Shown one piece after another: positions 7,344-17,555 of a stretch of DNA of 64,000 bases; position 1 is the stretch's first letter; each line of letters opens with the position of its first letter. The notes beneath the pieces are model-generated. The model was not told the origin of the DNA and searched no databases. It saw only the letters and a program-made list of their open reading frames with translations. The translations under genes and the position numbers were made by a program. Where the stretch lies: the NCBI RefSeq assembly GCF_011038965.1, contig NZ_JAAKEB010000006.1, positions 92,442 through 156,441 of the forward strand, in the 5' to 3' direction. The DNA is from Adlercreutzia sp. ZJ141 (GTDB lineage Bacteria; Actinomycetota; Coriobacteriia; Coriobacteriales; Eggerthellaceae).

Positions 7344-9752
7344 TTACTTTGCCTTCTTCGACACACCGGGAACCATGCGGCGTGCGTCAAACACGCCCTC
7401 AATCCGGCGCAACTTGTCAAGCACTATCTCGATGCTGTTAATATCCGACACTTGGAACAAAAAGCGCATCTCAACCATGCTGTCGCGATGCGACGTGGTC
7501 GAACTCGACAAGACATTCGCCCCCATGTCGCTGAGTACAACCACCACGTCGCGTAACAGATTCGTGCGATCAAGGCATTCCAAAAACACCTCAACCTTGT
7601 ACGAGGTATTGCGCGGCAAATCGTTTTCCCACGACACTTCGATGATACGTTCCGGCGAGCGCTTGAGATCAACTGCGTTCGGACAGTCGGCTCGATGCAC
7701 CGAAACACCGCGACCACGCGTCACGAACCCGAGTATCTCGTCGCCCGGAACAGGATTACAGCACCGACTCAAGCGCACCAGTACGTCATCAACACCACGC
7801 ACCACAATGCCGTTGTCGGCATGTGTTTCGTGTCGCTTGGGCCGCTTCACGCTAGTGAGCATGGGTGGCATCTTTCCCGTCGACATGGCAGAGTTGGCAA
7901 TACGTACCTCTTCACCCGACTCTGACCCGCGATCAACCAGAATCTTCAGCAGGCGATTCGCCACAGCCTGAGGGTTCTCACGACCGGTGCCGATGGCTAC
8001 CAGCATGTCTTCATCATCCTTGTAGCCCAGCGTATCGGCGACACCTTTAACGGCGCGTGTTGCCTGAGCGTTCGAAATGCCCAACCCATGCTTGCGCATT
8101 TCACGGACCAGACGGTCGTGTCCTTCCTGCAAATCGTCCGATCGACTCGCTTTACTGAAGAAGGCACGAATCTTATGGCGCGCCGAGGTAGTTTTCACCA
8201 TATTCAACCAGTTGCGCGATGGAGTGGCGCTTTTCTGCGTGAGAATTTCCACACGATCGCCCAGCTGCAGCTCGTACGACAGCGGCACAATTGAGCCATT
8301 CACCTTCGCACCAACGCAGTGATTTCCTACCTCGGTGTGGATAGCATAGGCGAAATCGATCGGGGTTGATCCCGCACGCAAGTTCATGACCTCACCCTTC
8401 GGCGTGAACACGAACACTTCGCTCGGTGCCAAGTCGACTTTTAAGTCTTTCAGGAACTCGCGCGAGTCTTGTGTGTCGTCTTGCCAGTCAATCATCTGGC
8501 GCAACCACGCAAGCTGCTGATCCATCGCAGCGTCGCGAGAGGCACCCTTTTCCTTGTAGCGCCAGTGAGCCGCCACGCCATACTCGCTGGCGTGATGCAT
8601 GTCCTCAGTTCTGATCTGCACCTCAAGCGGACGACCCGCAGGTCCGATAACAGTGGTGTGCAGGCTTTGGTACATGTTGAACTTGGGCATAGCAATGTAG
8701 TCTTTGAAGCGTCCAGGCATGGGATGCCACAGGGTGTGTACCGCGCCGAGCGCCGAATAGCAATCCTTCACCGTTTTCACGATGATGCGCACGGCTATGA
8801 GGTCGTAAATTTCCGAGAATCCCTTTCCCTTGCGCGTCATCTTCTGGTAGATGGACCACAAATGCTTCGGACGCCCCATAATCTGGGCATCGATGCTCAC
8901 CTTGTCCATTTCGCCGCGCAGTACGCCAATAACAAGCGCTAGGTATTCTTCACGCTCGGCACGGCTTTCGGTAACCATGCGCGATATCTGCTTGAACTTG
9001 TTGGGCTCAAGGTAGAAAAACGCCAGGTCCTCAAGCTCCCATTTAATGGAGTTGATGCCAAGCCGGTGTGCAATAGGCGCGTAGATTTCCAGCGTCTCGC
9101 GGCTCTTGAAGATGCGTCGGTCTTCACGCAGCGCGCCGAGCGTACGCATGTTGTGCAGACGGTCGGCAAGCTTGATGACGATGACGCGGATGTCTTTGCT
9201 CATGGCCACAAACATCTTACGGATGGTCGCCGCCTGCTTATCGGATAGGCTTTCCACCTCAATGCGCGTGATTTTCGTCACGCCATCGACAAGCTGGGAT
9301 ATCTGGGGGCTGAAGCGCTTCGCTACCAGCTCGCTTGTCACGTCGGTATCTTCAACCGTATCATGCAGCAGCGCCGCGCACAGCGTTTCGACATCCATGC
9401 GCAAATCGGACAAAATGATGGCAACTTCCACCGGATGTGCAATGAAGGGCTCGCCGCTCTTGCGGCATTGACCCTCGTGTGCCTCGGAGGCGAAGCGAAA
9501 TGCCCGCTCGAGCAGCGCCTCGTCGGTCTCGGACAGATAGATTCTTGTTAAGCGCTGTAATTCGGCGAAACGTTCTTCGGGCGAGCCGTTCGAGGCCAGC
9601 CTGGTTTTGACGTCGGTAGCAAACGCCTTTTGCGCAACATGTGCGCGCCCGATCATGTCGTCGTGATGCTCTGCTACGATGCCAGGTGTTGGCTTCACAG
9701 CTTGCTTCGCGGCTTCGCCAAGCAGCTCTTCGCGGTCGTTCGATGCGTCCAT
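7344..9752 (-). CDS. rel: Bifunctional (p)ppGpp synthetase/hydrolase
   Basis: 802 residues. Makes and degrades the stringent-response alarmones. Domain order is standard: HD hydrolase with intact HDTVED (near residue 120), synthetase with KDYIAMPKFNMYQSLHT, TGS domain starting VFVFTPKGEVMNL, and a C-terminal ACT domain. The usual Asn-Gly-Tyr of the synthetase motif reads Asn-Met-Tyr. Intact hydrolase residues argue for a bifunctional enzyme. The start at 9752 follows GAAGGAAGGAG. It begins 23 bases after the recJ stop, so the two are probably cotranscribed. Confidence 0.95.
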   Translation of the reverse strand: MDASNDREELLGEAAKQAVKPTPGIVAEHHDDMIGRAHVAQKAFATDVKTRLASNGSPEERFAELQRLTRIYLSETDEALLERAFRFASEAHEGQCRKSGEPFIAHPVEVAIILSDLRMDVETLCAALLHDTVEDTDVTSELVAKRFSPQISQLVDGVTKITRIEVESLSDKQAATIRKMFVAMSKDIRVIVIKLADRLHNMRTLGALREDRRIFKSRETLEIYAPIAHRLGINSIKWELEDLAFFYLEPNKFKQISRMVTESRAEREEYLALVIGVLRGEMDKVSIDAQIMGRPKHLWSIYQKMTRKGKGFSEIYDLIAVRIIVKTVKDCYSALGAVHTLWHPMPGRFKDYIAMPKFNMYQSLHTTVIGPAGRPLEVQIRTEDMHHASEYGVAAHWRYKEKGASRDAAMDQQLAWLRQMIDWQDDTQDSREFLKDLKVDLAPSEVFVFTPKGEVMNLRAGSTPIDFAYAIHTEVGNHCVGAKVNGSIVPLSYELQLGDRVEILTQKSATPSRNWLNMVKTTSARHKIRAFFSKASRSDDLQEGHDRLVREMRKHGLGISNAQATRAVKGVADTLGYKDDEDMLVAIGTGRENPQAVANRLLKILVDRGSESGEEVRIANSAMSTGKMPPMLTSVKRPKRHETHADNGIVVRGVDDVLVRLSRCCNPVPGDEILGFVTRGRGVSVHRADCPNAVDLKRSPERIIEVSWENDLPRNTSYKVEVFLECLDRTNLLRDVVVVLSDMGANVLSSSTTSHRDSMVEMRFLFQVSDINSIEIVLDKLRRIEGVFDARRMVPGVSKKAK

Positions 9753-9775
9753 GCGCGCTCCTTCCTTCGCAGCGC

Positions 9776-12700
9776 CTATCGTAGCGCACCGGGGGTTTTG
9801 CATCCACCCGAATTCTCGTCATCATCGAAGCTGCGTGCATCGTTAGGCATGATCGGTCTCGATATGCGCCCGTGCACGGCATCCCGATCGCTTCTCATAA
9901 CCCAGTCGCGAAATGCATGGAACACTTCGCGCTCATCGAGGCCCTCACGGTAGCGGATGCTGTCAGTGAGCTCGACTTTATTCTTCGTGTCAATCACGCG
10001 GATAGCATGTGCAACGCCATCGGCAACATGCGTCGTATGGGTTTCAATAAGTCCTAGCTCGCGGAATACCGCAACTCCACACGCCGCCGCAGCCGCACTT
10101 ACCGGAAATGCGTCGGTACTCGCCGCCGCGGCAAGATCGGCGTTACCCACCGCAAAGGACCCCGCCCCGCACTCGCGCTGCATCGCGCGCAGACGGCGAT
10201 ACACCTGCGCCATGCAATCGTGATCGGGCGTCATGTCATGTAAGATGCGCTCATTTATGGAGCAGTCCTGCCGGCTAAATAGAAGATGCACAAATGCTGG
10301 TTTGCCATCGCGACCAGCGCGGCCGCTCATCTGATTAAACTCGATCTCATTGAACGGTAAATGGTACAGTGCCACGTGCCGAATGTCAGCGATATTCACA
10401 CCTTCACCAAACGCGCTCGTAGCCACCAGTACCGACAGCGACCCGGTGCGGAACAAATCCTCAATACGCTTGCGCTCAAGGCGCGAGAGCCCCGCGTTGT
10501 AGAAACCAATCATCGGTGCCAACTGGGGCACGCGGCGACGAAGAGCGCGCGCCACAGCGACTGAGCGCTCGCGGGAATTTACGAAAATGAGCGTCTTTTG
10601 CCCCTGCGCAATGAGGTTCGCTAGGTAGTCGTCGCGGTTTCGGCAGTTGCGCTTGTCGACAACTCGCAGATTCGGGCGATCGGAGAAATCGAACACACGC
10701 TCCTTAATGGGAAGCTCACGCATGATAGCGGCCTCTGCCACATCGTCAGCCGTTGCAGTGAGCGCCAAAACCACGACGTCGCCAAGCTTAGCCACCGACG
10801 ACCCCAAGTTCGCATACGCGCTGCGCTGTCCGGCGCGAGCAAGGGCGATGTGGTGAGCTTCGTCCACTACTACGAAGCGAATGCGACGCGCGGCAGCGAA
10901 CTCGTCGGCGTGCCAGGCAAGAAACTCCGGTGTAGTTAGCACGACATCGATCGAGCCATCCGCCAGTCCATCAAAGGAGCGGCGCCGTTCCTCGGGTGTG
11001 CTTTCCCCCGTGAGCGTGGCCACGCCAACACCAAACGATTCAAGCGAAGCGCGCAAATGAAATGCCTGATCAGCGATAAGTGCTCGTAGCGGATACACGA
11101 ACAAACTTGCCTCGCCATCGCGCAATGCACGCGTGGCGGCATGCACCTGAAAGGTGAGTGACTTGCCACGGCCTGTCGCCATAACAGCAAGCGTAGAGAC
11201 ATTTTGCCCCAAATGGTCGAGGATGCGCCTTTGTGCGGGATGCAACTTCGCGTCGCCAATAATGGCGTGCACCACGGCGCGCTCCAAACCCTGCGGGTCG
11301 GCATCAGCAGTACGCCGCCAAATAGCTCGGCGACGTTCCTGCGCTGATTCGTACGCTTCCACCTCTTCAGGAGTGTGCTGATGATCGGTACACAAGTCGA
11401 CATCGCTCATGGCGTACAAATCGGCCACGAAATTCAGGTTATCGGGGTCAAGACACGCTTCAAGCGCCGCACATGCGCGGGCGGGGGAAAGTGACTGCAA
11501 CATGGCCTTCACACTGCGCCGACCACGCCATTCGTCAATTTGCACCTCAAATGCGGCATTCACCACGCTGTCAGTGTGCATAAGCGTGTCGATGTTCGAG
11601 CAATGGAACATGATACCGGAAACCGTTCCTCGACCATCCGACAGCGTACAGGAGAAATGGTTCTTTTCTGCGCCCACGGCCCGACAGTTCGACAGCGTCA
11701 CGTTACTCGCCAAAAACACCGGCGACTTGCGCTCCTGCCCAAACGGAGCCAGCATGTTCAGCTGCTGTGCACCTTCGAGCGTGAGCTCATCAAGCTCCAC
11801 GCGAGCATCAATTTCGACAAGTGGGTGGAAATCGTCAGCAGGAAGCGCATCCATGTACGCACACAAGCGCCGCTCAAATTCAGGCAACACGTCGGCTGGC
11901 AACGTCACACCCACTGCCGCCTCGTGCCCACCAAAGCGAATACACAGATCAGATACGCTTTCCACTGCCTTGAACAAGTTTACCGTACCCACGCTGCGAC
12001 CGCTGCCACGAGCCTCGCCATCCTCGATCGTAAACAGCAAACACGGCACGCCGTACGCTTTCGACAGGCGACTTGCAACAATGCCCTTAACGCCCTCATG
12101 CCAGCCTTCGCCCGCCACCACCAGTGCCCGCTGCCCATGGTAGGTCTTTTCGGCTTCAGCCTTGGCAATTTCCGATAGCTCGGCTTCGATGGCACGGCGC
12201 TGATCGTTCACTGCTTCGAGCCGCTCGGCTAAACGGTGAGCTTCTTCGAAATCATCGGTCATCAGCAGGTCGAGTGCCAATTGCGCGTCGCCCATACGTC
12301 CTGCCGCATTCAGGCGCGGCACCACGGAAAAGCTCATGTTGGTTGAGGTTACCTGCTTACCGGCCGCACCGCTCGTTTCCAAAAGCGCCGCGATACATGG
12401 GCGCGGATGCGCGTTCATACGAGCCAGACCGTCAGCAACGAGCGCACGGTTCTCGTCACGCATGGGCATGAGATCGGCCACTGTGCCTAACGTGGCGAAG
12501 TCGGTAAACTCGCGCCACAGGTGTGGCTGCCCAAAGCGCGCGCCTAGCACCTGCACGAGCTTGAGTGCCACGCCAACGCCTGCCAGAATGGCACTGGGGC
12601 AATCGTCTCCGATCTTTGGGTCGGCAACCGGCACACCAACGGGTACCGACTCGGAGGGTTCGTGGTGGTCGGTAACAGCAAATTTCAAGCCAGCATCCAC

Positions 12701-13165
12701 GATCATGGCGGCTTCCTCCTTGCAGGAGATGCCGCAGTCAACCGTTACAATAAAGTCGGGTCCGAAACTGCACGCGCGCATGATAGACGCTTGCGACAGA
12801 CCGTAACCCTCTTCGAAACGCCGCGGAATGAACGGCACAGCATCGGCCCCTAAGCAGCGCAGTCCACGCGTAAGTACCGTGGTAGCCGAAATACCGTCAA
12901 GGTCGAAATCGCCGAACACCAAAATGCGTTCGCCAGCACGCATGGCGCTCTCAAGCGCGTCGGCAACAGCGGCAAGACCGGGAATACTATACGGATCGAG
13001 CCAATCGCGACCGAGCGACGGCGTGAGAAAGCGTTTGGCATCTTCGACGGTGCGAATGCCGCGCGAAGCCATCACACGCGCCACAAACCGGGGAATGCCC
13101 AACTCGCGATGAATCAACTGAACGACGGCCGAATCGGCCGACTTAATGCTAAACTGAACCGACAT
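9776..13165 (-). CDS. recJ: RecJ exonuclease fused to a RecQ-like DEAH helicase
   Basis: 1129 residues, about twice the length of a standard RecJ. Residues 1-560 are RecJ: DHH motifs DFDLDG (86-91), DCGIS (143-147), TDHHEP (165-170), PRLNAAGRM (about 283-291), and the DHHA1 motif FGGHEAAVG followed by an OB-like region. Residues 640-1000 are a superfamily 2 helicase with ATGRGKS (Walker A, about 663-669), DEAHH (768-772), LTATA and QMSGRAGRDG. The second half resembles RecQ but has no clear HRDC domain. One chain could unwind and then digest single-stranded DNA in repair or recombination. It heads the operon with rel. Confidence 0.92.
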   Translation of the reverse strand: MSVQFSIKSADSAVVQLIHRELGIPRFVARVMASRGIRTVEDAKRFLTPSLGRDWLDPYSIPGLAAVADALESAMRAGERILVFGDFDLDGISATTVLTRGLRCLGADAVPFIPRRFEEGYGLSQASIMRACSFGPDFIVTVDCGISCKEEAAMIVDAGLKFAVTDHHEPSESVPVGVPVADPKIGDDCPSAILAGVGVALKLVQVLGARFGQPHLWREFTDFATLGTVADLMPMRDENRALVADGLARMNAHPRPCIAALLETSGAAGKQVTSTNMSFSVVPRLNAAGRMGDAQLALDLLMTDDFEEAHRLAERLEAVNDQRRAIEAELSEIAKAEAEKTYHGQRALVVAGEGWHEGVKGIVASRLSKAYGVPCLLFTIEDGEARGSGRSVGTVNLFKAVESVSDLCIRFGGHEAAVGVTLPADVLPEFERRLCAYMDALPADDFHPLVEIDARVELDELTLEGAQQLNMLAPFGQERKSPVFLASNVTLSNCRAVGAEKNHFSCTLSDGRGTVSGIMFHCSNIDTLMHTDSVVNAAFEVQIDEWRGRRSVKAMLQSLSPARACAALEACLDPDNLNFVADLYAMSDVDLCTDHQHTPEEVEAYESAQERRRAIWRRTADADPQGLERAVVHAIIGDAKLHPAQRRILDHLGQNVSTLAVMATGRGKSLTFQVHAATRALRDGEASLFVYPLRALIADQAFHLRASLESFGVGVATLTGESTPEERRRSFDGLADGSIDVVLTTPEFLAWHADEFAAARRIRFVVVDEAHHIALARAGQRSAYANLGSSVAKLGDVVVLALTATADDVAEAAIMRELPIKERVFDFSDRPNLRVVDKRNCRNRDDYLANLIAQGQKTLIFVNSRERSVAVARALRRRVPQLAPMIGFYNAGLSRLERKRIEDLFRTGSLSVLVATSAFGEGVNIADIRHVALYHLPFNEIEFNQMSGRAGRDGKPAFVHLLFSRQDCSINERILHDMTPDHDCMAQVYRRLRAMQRECGAGSFAVGNADLAAAASTDAFPVSAAAAACGVAVFRELGLIETHTTHVADGVAHAIRVIDTKNKVELTDSIRYREGLDEREVFHAFRDWVMRSDRDAVHGRISRPIMPNDARSFDDDENSGGCKTPGALR

Positions 13166-13334
13166 GGTAATCGCGCCTCACATGCTGTAAACGTCATTTG
13201 GCCTTATTGTCCCACAACCCTCCCTGCATTTCATCGCGAATTACTCGCCGATTAGGGTACCCTGTAAGCGAACGCGTTTCGCCTTCGCTTTACACCCGCA
13301 AAGCAAAGCGAACCTTACGAACAGGAGAATGCCT

Positions 13335-14552
13335 ATGGGAAACTGTCTCGTCGCGCAATCGGGCGGACCAACCGCCGTCATCAATGCCACTTTGGCGGGC
13401 GTCATCCGAGCAAACCAGCTCAACCCCATCTACGACCGCGTGTTTGGCGGCATCGGTGGTATCGAAGGCGTGCTGAACGGAGCGCTGTATGACCTGACAA
13501 ATCTGACCAGCCATGAGCTCGACCTACTCGAACAAACACCCTCATCCACACTGGGAACGTGCCGGTACAAGATGAGACGCGACAACCCTGCCGATTTCGA
13601 GCGACTACTCAATGTCTTAGATGACGCCAATATCGACGCGATGTTCTACATCGGCGGCAACGACTCGATGGACACCGTGGCTGCAATGGCGGAATACTCC
13701 ATCACCCATGGTTCGGGCAAGCGCTTTATAGGAATACCGAAAACGGTCGACAATGACCTCGTGAACGTTGACCACTGCCCCGGATTTGCCAGCGCGGCAA
13801 AAGTGGCGAATCAGATCGTGCATGCAACCGCTCTCGATTACGCCGCATATACACGACCTGAAGTGTTCGTACTAGAAACCATGGGACGCGACGCCGGCTG
13901 GCTGGCGGCGAGTTGTTGCGTCACTGGCGACGTTGACCTGGTAGTGCTGCCCGAAGTTGATTTCGACCGCGACTCGTTCCTTGACCAGGTAAAAGCATGT
14001 ATGGAAGCAAAAGGCGAATGCTACATCGTGGTGTCTGAAGGAGCGCATTACGCAGATGGAACGTATGTTTCTGCAGGCAAAAGCGAAGATGACGGCTTCT
14101 CACATGCGGTGCTCGGGGGCGCTGGAGCCGTTATCAAGCAGATGATTATCGACGCGCACATCGCGCCACGCGGCTTGGTTCAGGACCTGTCACGCGCCGC
14201 GCGGTCGAGCAACTTCGCACAAAGTTTGGTTGATGTTACCGAAGCGTATGAGCTGGGGCTCAGTGCCCACATGCGCAGTGCACACCCCGACTTCACCGCA
14301 CAAGTGGTGGGCGTGGCCCCACGCTCAGCCGAAGAGATTGCAGCTGGCGAATACAACGCTCGCTTCTTTGCCAGACCCGCACGCGAGCTCGCCAACTACG
14401 TGCGTCACTTTCCTACCGAGTGGATTCTTCCCGACTACCGCGGCGTGACAGACGAGGCGCTGTCGTACTTCCGTCCGCTGATCGAAGGCGAACCGAAGCT
14501 CATCATGGAAGGCGGCATACCTGCAACGCTGCCGCCATTCAGCCGGAGATAA
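13335..14552 (+). CDS. Pyrophosphate-dependent 6-phosphofructokinase
   Basis: 405 residues. Phosphorylates fructose 6-phosphate. Nucleotide-donor specificity can be read: GGNDS (107-111) has Asp where ATP enzymes have Gly, and PKTVDND (135-141) has Lys where ATP enzymes have Gly. This Asp/Lys pair is the known mark of the reversible, PPi-using form. The start at 13335 is favoured over the ATG at 13329 because AGGAG is then 7 bases away. It is transcribed alone, divergent from recJ. Confidence 0.9.
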   Translation: MGNCLVAQSGGPTAVINATLAGVIRANQLNPIYDRVFGGIGGIEGVLNGALYDLTNLTSHELDLLEQTPSSTLGTCRYKMRRDNPADFERLLNVLDDANIDAMFYIGGNDSMDTVAAMAEYSITHGSGKRFIGIPKTVDNDLVNVDHCPGFASAAKVANQIVHATALDYAAYTRPEVFVLETMGRDAGWLAASCCVTGDVDLVVLPEVDFDRDSFLDQVKACMEAKGECYIVVSEGAHYADGTYVSAGKSEDDGFSHAVLGGAGAVIKQMIIDAHIAPRGLVQDLSRAARSSNFAQSLVDVTEAYELGLSAHMRSAHPDFTAQVVGVAPRSAEEIAAGEYNARFFARPARELANYVRHFPTEWILPDYRGVTDEALSYFRPLIEGEPKLIMEGGIPATLPPFSRR

Positions 14553-14628
14553 CGCACTCACGACGCATGCCGATCAAAAGAAAATGTGTCAGCGTGTGAC
14601 AGTGGGCGTCTCTGACACGCTCTGGCAC

Positions 14629-14670
14629 AACGATAGGAACCCGCGCCATTACAGCCGGGTCCCTATCGTT
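14629..14670. terminator. Hairpin between convergent pfk and leuS
   Basis: AACGATAGGAACCC (14629-14642) pairs with GGGTCCCTATCGTT (14657-14670) with one mismatch. No long T-run flanks it. A weaker stem lies at 14586-14627. It probably acts in both directions. Confidence 0.55.
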
Positions 14671-14715
14671 GATATCGTAGAACAGCGTAAACGAGCAGCA
14701 GCGTGAACGAGCCGC

Positions 14716-17466
14716 TTACTTCGCCACGATGTTCACCAGACGACCTGCAATAACGATCACCTTCACGACGTTTTTGCCCTCAAGCGCCCGCGAAACGGCC
14801 TCTTGCGCGGCGTCCTTCACCGTATCCTCGGCGGCGTCGGCGGCAACGGTGATCTTGGCCTTCACCTTGCCGTTCACCTGCACAGCAAGCTCCACCTCGT
14901 CGGCCTTGGCCTGATCGGGGTCAAACTCGGGCCACGCCTGGGTGTGTACGGAAATCCCTGCGTGCCCCAGCGCTGTCTGCCACAGCTCTTCAGCCCAGTG
15001 CGGCGCAATCGGCGCCATAAGCTTCACCAACACCTCGGCCACCTCGCGGCTGAAAGAACCTGCCTTCTCACACCCCAACCGGCGCTCGGGCGAAGCTGCA
15101 CGCAGAAATGCTCCAGCAGCATTCACGAGTTCCATGATCGCCGCGATGGCGGTGTTGAAGTTGTTGCGCTCGAAGTCTTCAATAACCTTACCCACCACGC
15201 GATGGCGCTCGCGTCGCAACTCGTCCATGGCCGCATGTGTGGCGTCCTTGTCGGCTTCAGTGCCGCTGAACAGGGTATCGTCGCCTGCCTCGCCCACCAG
15301 ATCGCACACAGTGCGCCAGGCGCGGTTCAGGAACTTATACATGCCCGCCAGGCCGTCTTCGTTCCACAGCTTCTCCTTGTCGGGCGGACCCATGAACAGC
15401 ATGGTAGCACGTACCGCATCGGCACCGTAATTCGCGATCATTTCCTCAGGCGACACCACGTTGCCCTTCGATTTGCTCATAACCTCGCCGTTCGAATCAA
15501 GCACCATGCCTTGGCACAGCAGGTTGGTGAACGGTTCATCAAAGGAGAGCATTCCCATATCGCGCAGCACCTTCGTGAAGAAGCGGCTGTACAACAGGTG
15601 CAAAATGGCGTGCTCGATACCACCGATATACTGGTCAACCGGCATCCATGCGTTGGTCTTTTCCGGATCGAACGGTGCCTGCGCATTGTGTGGATCGGTG
15701 TAACGCATGTAGTACCAGCTTGAACACGTAAACGTATCCATGGTGTCGGTTTCGCGCCGTGCGACCCCTCCGCAGACAGGGCACGTGCAGGACGCGAAAC
15801 CCTCGTGTGTAGCAAGCGTTTCGCCAGCGGCCAGATCGATGTCTTCAGGCAGACGCACCGGCAGGTCTTCTTCGGGAACGGGTACCACACCGCACGTGGG
15901 GCAATGGATGGCAGGAATAGGGTTGCCCCAATAGCGCTGACGGGAAATAAGCCAGTCGCGCAGACGGAACTCCACCTTACGACGGCCCGTGCCACTCCGC
16001 TCAAGTTCGGCGACTACGGCTTCCTCGGCCGGCGAGTGCTTGCCGCCCACAAGCCCCGTGTAAGGGCCGGACTGCACAAGAATACCCTCGGCTGCATAGG
16101 CGCACTCCCAATCAACCGTGGTAACTGCACGGTTTTGCTCGTCTTTGAGCTGGGGATACAGCGGGTCATCCTCACCTAAGATAATCGGAATAATAGGCAA
16201 GTCGTACTTGCGAGCGAACTCGAAGTCGCGTTGGTCACCACAGGGAACGGCCATGACTGCACCGGTACCGTAGTCGGCCACCACGTAGTCGGCAACCCAC
16301 ACAGGCACCTTCTCACCGTTGATGGGATTCACCACGTAGCGGCCCGTAAACACGCCGTGCTTCTCGTGATCGCCCTGAGCGCGCTCCACGGCGCTTACCT
16401 TTGCCGCAGCCTCCACGAGCTCCATGACAGGCTTTTCATATTCGGTACCCGCTACCAAGTCGCGCAAGCCTTTGTATTCGGGAGCCAACACGAAAAAGCT
16501 GCAGCCGAACAACGTATCAGCACGCGTGGTGAACACGGTGATGGTTTCCCAGGAGGATTGGTTGTTCTGATCGTTTGGATTGTTTTGGTCGCCCTGGTCG
16601 TTCGTAGCGTCAGCGAGGATTTCTGTGGTGCCCGAGATTGACGGGCTGGCGGAGGCGAAGCCTACTTCGGTAGGCGAGCCTTCGTCAGCATGGCAAGATT
16701 GGGTGCCACAGAAAGTCGCAGCGTCGGCCTGTTCCGCTTGTCCCGTCAGGGCAAGCGGAACTAATTTGAAATCGACTTCGGCGCCTTCCGAGCGACCGAT
16801 CCAGTTCGCCTGCTGCTGCTTCACACGCTCCGGCCAGCCTTCCAGCTGATCGAGATCGTCGAGCAGCTCCTGCGCGTAGTCGGTAATCTTGAAGTACCAC
16901 TGGGTGAGATCGCGCTTCTCAACCTCGGAGTTGCAGCGCCAGCAGCGGCCTTCGGTAACCTGCTCGTTTGCGAGCACCGTAGCGCAGCTCGGGCACCAGT
17001 TCACCGGCGAGTTGCGACGCTCAACCAGCCCACGCTTCCAGAACTGCAGGAAGATCCACTGCCCCCAGCGGTAGTACTCGGGGTCGCACGCCACCACGGT
17101 GCGGTCCCAGTCATAAGAAAACCCCATGCGCTTAAAGCTTGCCTTTTGCGTGTCGATGTTCGCATATGTCCACTTCGCGGGATGACTCTTGTGCTTGATG
17201 GCGGCGTTTTCCGCTGGCAGGCCAAACGCATCCCAACCCATAGGATGCAGCACATTGTACCCGCGCATCCGGGAATACCGCGCAACCACGTCACCATAGG
17301 TGTAGTTGCTCACATGCCCCATATGAATGTCGCCCGAGGGATACGGGAACATCTCGAGCACGTACTTTTTCGGCTTCGAAGGATCTTCCGTCACCTTATA
17401 CAGGTCGGCGTCGGCCCAGGCCTGCTGCCAGCGAGGTTCGATCTCGTGCGGATTATAAGCTTTCAT
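14716..17466 (-). CDS. leuS: Leucyl-tRNA synthetase with an in-frame palindromic insertion
   Basis: 916 residues. Charges tRNA-Leu. HIGH-type motif [11 protein letters not shown] (near residue 40), zinc-type cysteines ([13 protein letters not shown]), the CP1 editing domain with [12 protein letters not shown], and KMSKS-type VMSKSKGN are all present, so the enzyme should be active. Between FKL (about residue 234) and [12 protein letters not shown] lies about 70 extra residues, absent from ordinary bacterial LeuRS. Most of these (about 236-293) are encoded by a palindromic repeat shared with porD; the rest is an Asn/Asp/Gln-rich run. The insertion falls at the start of CP1, a surface position. 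The start at 17466 has AAGGAAGAG upstream. Confidence 0.97.
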   Translation of the reverse strand: MKAYNPHEIEPRWQQAWADADLYKVTEDPSKPKKYVLEMFPYPSGDIHMGHVSNYTYGDVVARYSRMRGYNVLHPMGWDAFGLPAENAAIKHKSHPAKWTYANIDTQKASFKRMGFSYDWDRTVVACDPEYYRWGQWIFLQFWKRGLVERRNSPVNWCPSCATVLANEQVTEGRCWRCNSEVEKRDLTQWYFKITDYAQELLDDLDQLEGWPERVKQQQANWIGRSEGAEVDFKLVPLALTGQAEQADAATFCGTQSCHADEGSPTEVGFASASPSISGTTEILADATNDQGDQNNPNDQNNQSSWETITVFTTRADTLFGCSFFVLAPEYKGLRDLVAGTEYEKPVMELVEAAAKVSAVERAQGDHEKHGVFTGRYVVNPINGEKVPVWVADYVVADYGTGAVMAVPCGDQRDFEFARKYDLPIIPIILGEDDPLYPQLKDEQNRAVTTVDWECAYAAEGILVQSGPYTGLVGGKHSPAEEAVVAELERSGTGRRKVEFRLRDWLISRQRYWGNPIPAIHCPTCGVVPVPEEDLPVRLPEDIDLAAGETLATHEGFASCTCPVCGGVARRETDTMDTFTCSSWYYMRYTDPHNAQAPFDPEKTNAWMPVDQYIGGIEHAILHLLYSRFFTKVLRDMGMLSFDEPFTNLLCQGMVLDSNGEVMSKSKGNVVSPEEMIANYGADAVRATMLFMGPPDKEKLWNEDGLAGMYKFLNRAWRTVCDLVGEAGDDTLFSGTEADKDATHAAMDELRRERHRVVGKVIEDFERNNFNTAIAAIMELVNAAGAFLRAASPERRLGCEKAGSFSREVAEVLVKLMAPIAPHWAEELWQTALGHAGISVHTQAWPEFDPDQAKADEVELAVQVNGKVKAKITVAADAAEDTVKDAAQEAVSRALEGKNVVKVIVIAGRLVNIVAK
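16592..16761 (+). repeat. Palindromic element, copy 1, inside leuS
   Basis: About 170 bases homologous, along their whole length, with 19971-20136. Shared landmarks in order: CCCTGGTC, GTCAGCGAGG, AGATTG, a 6-bp hairpin with TTCG loop (16660-16675), GCAAGAT, CGCAGCGTCGGC, and a closing hairpin GTTCCGCTTG/CAAGCGGAAC (16731-16740 with 16752-16761). It lies in frame on the minus strand and encodes an insertion peptide resembling that of copy 2. Confidence 0.85.
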
Positions 17467-17555
17467 GATCGCTCTTCCTTGCGTTGTAACGGGGTAAAAT
17501 CGCAGGTGCCATTGTAGCAGTCTTGGCAAGGTTGCGTGCTTGATTCCACGTTGTC

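Noticed and set aside
6943..7971. A 342-codon open frame on the plus strand
   Set aside because: Opposite the well-supported hydrolase and rel genes, no ribosome site, and a Ser/Arg-rich composition typical of an antisense shadow.
16556..16605. Asn/Gln run in leuS as a sequencing artefact or frameshift
   Set aside because: The reading frame continues intact into the conserved editing domain with all later motifs present.
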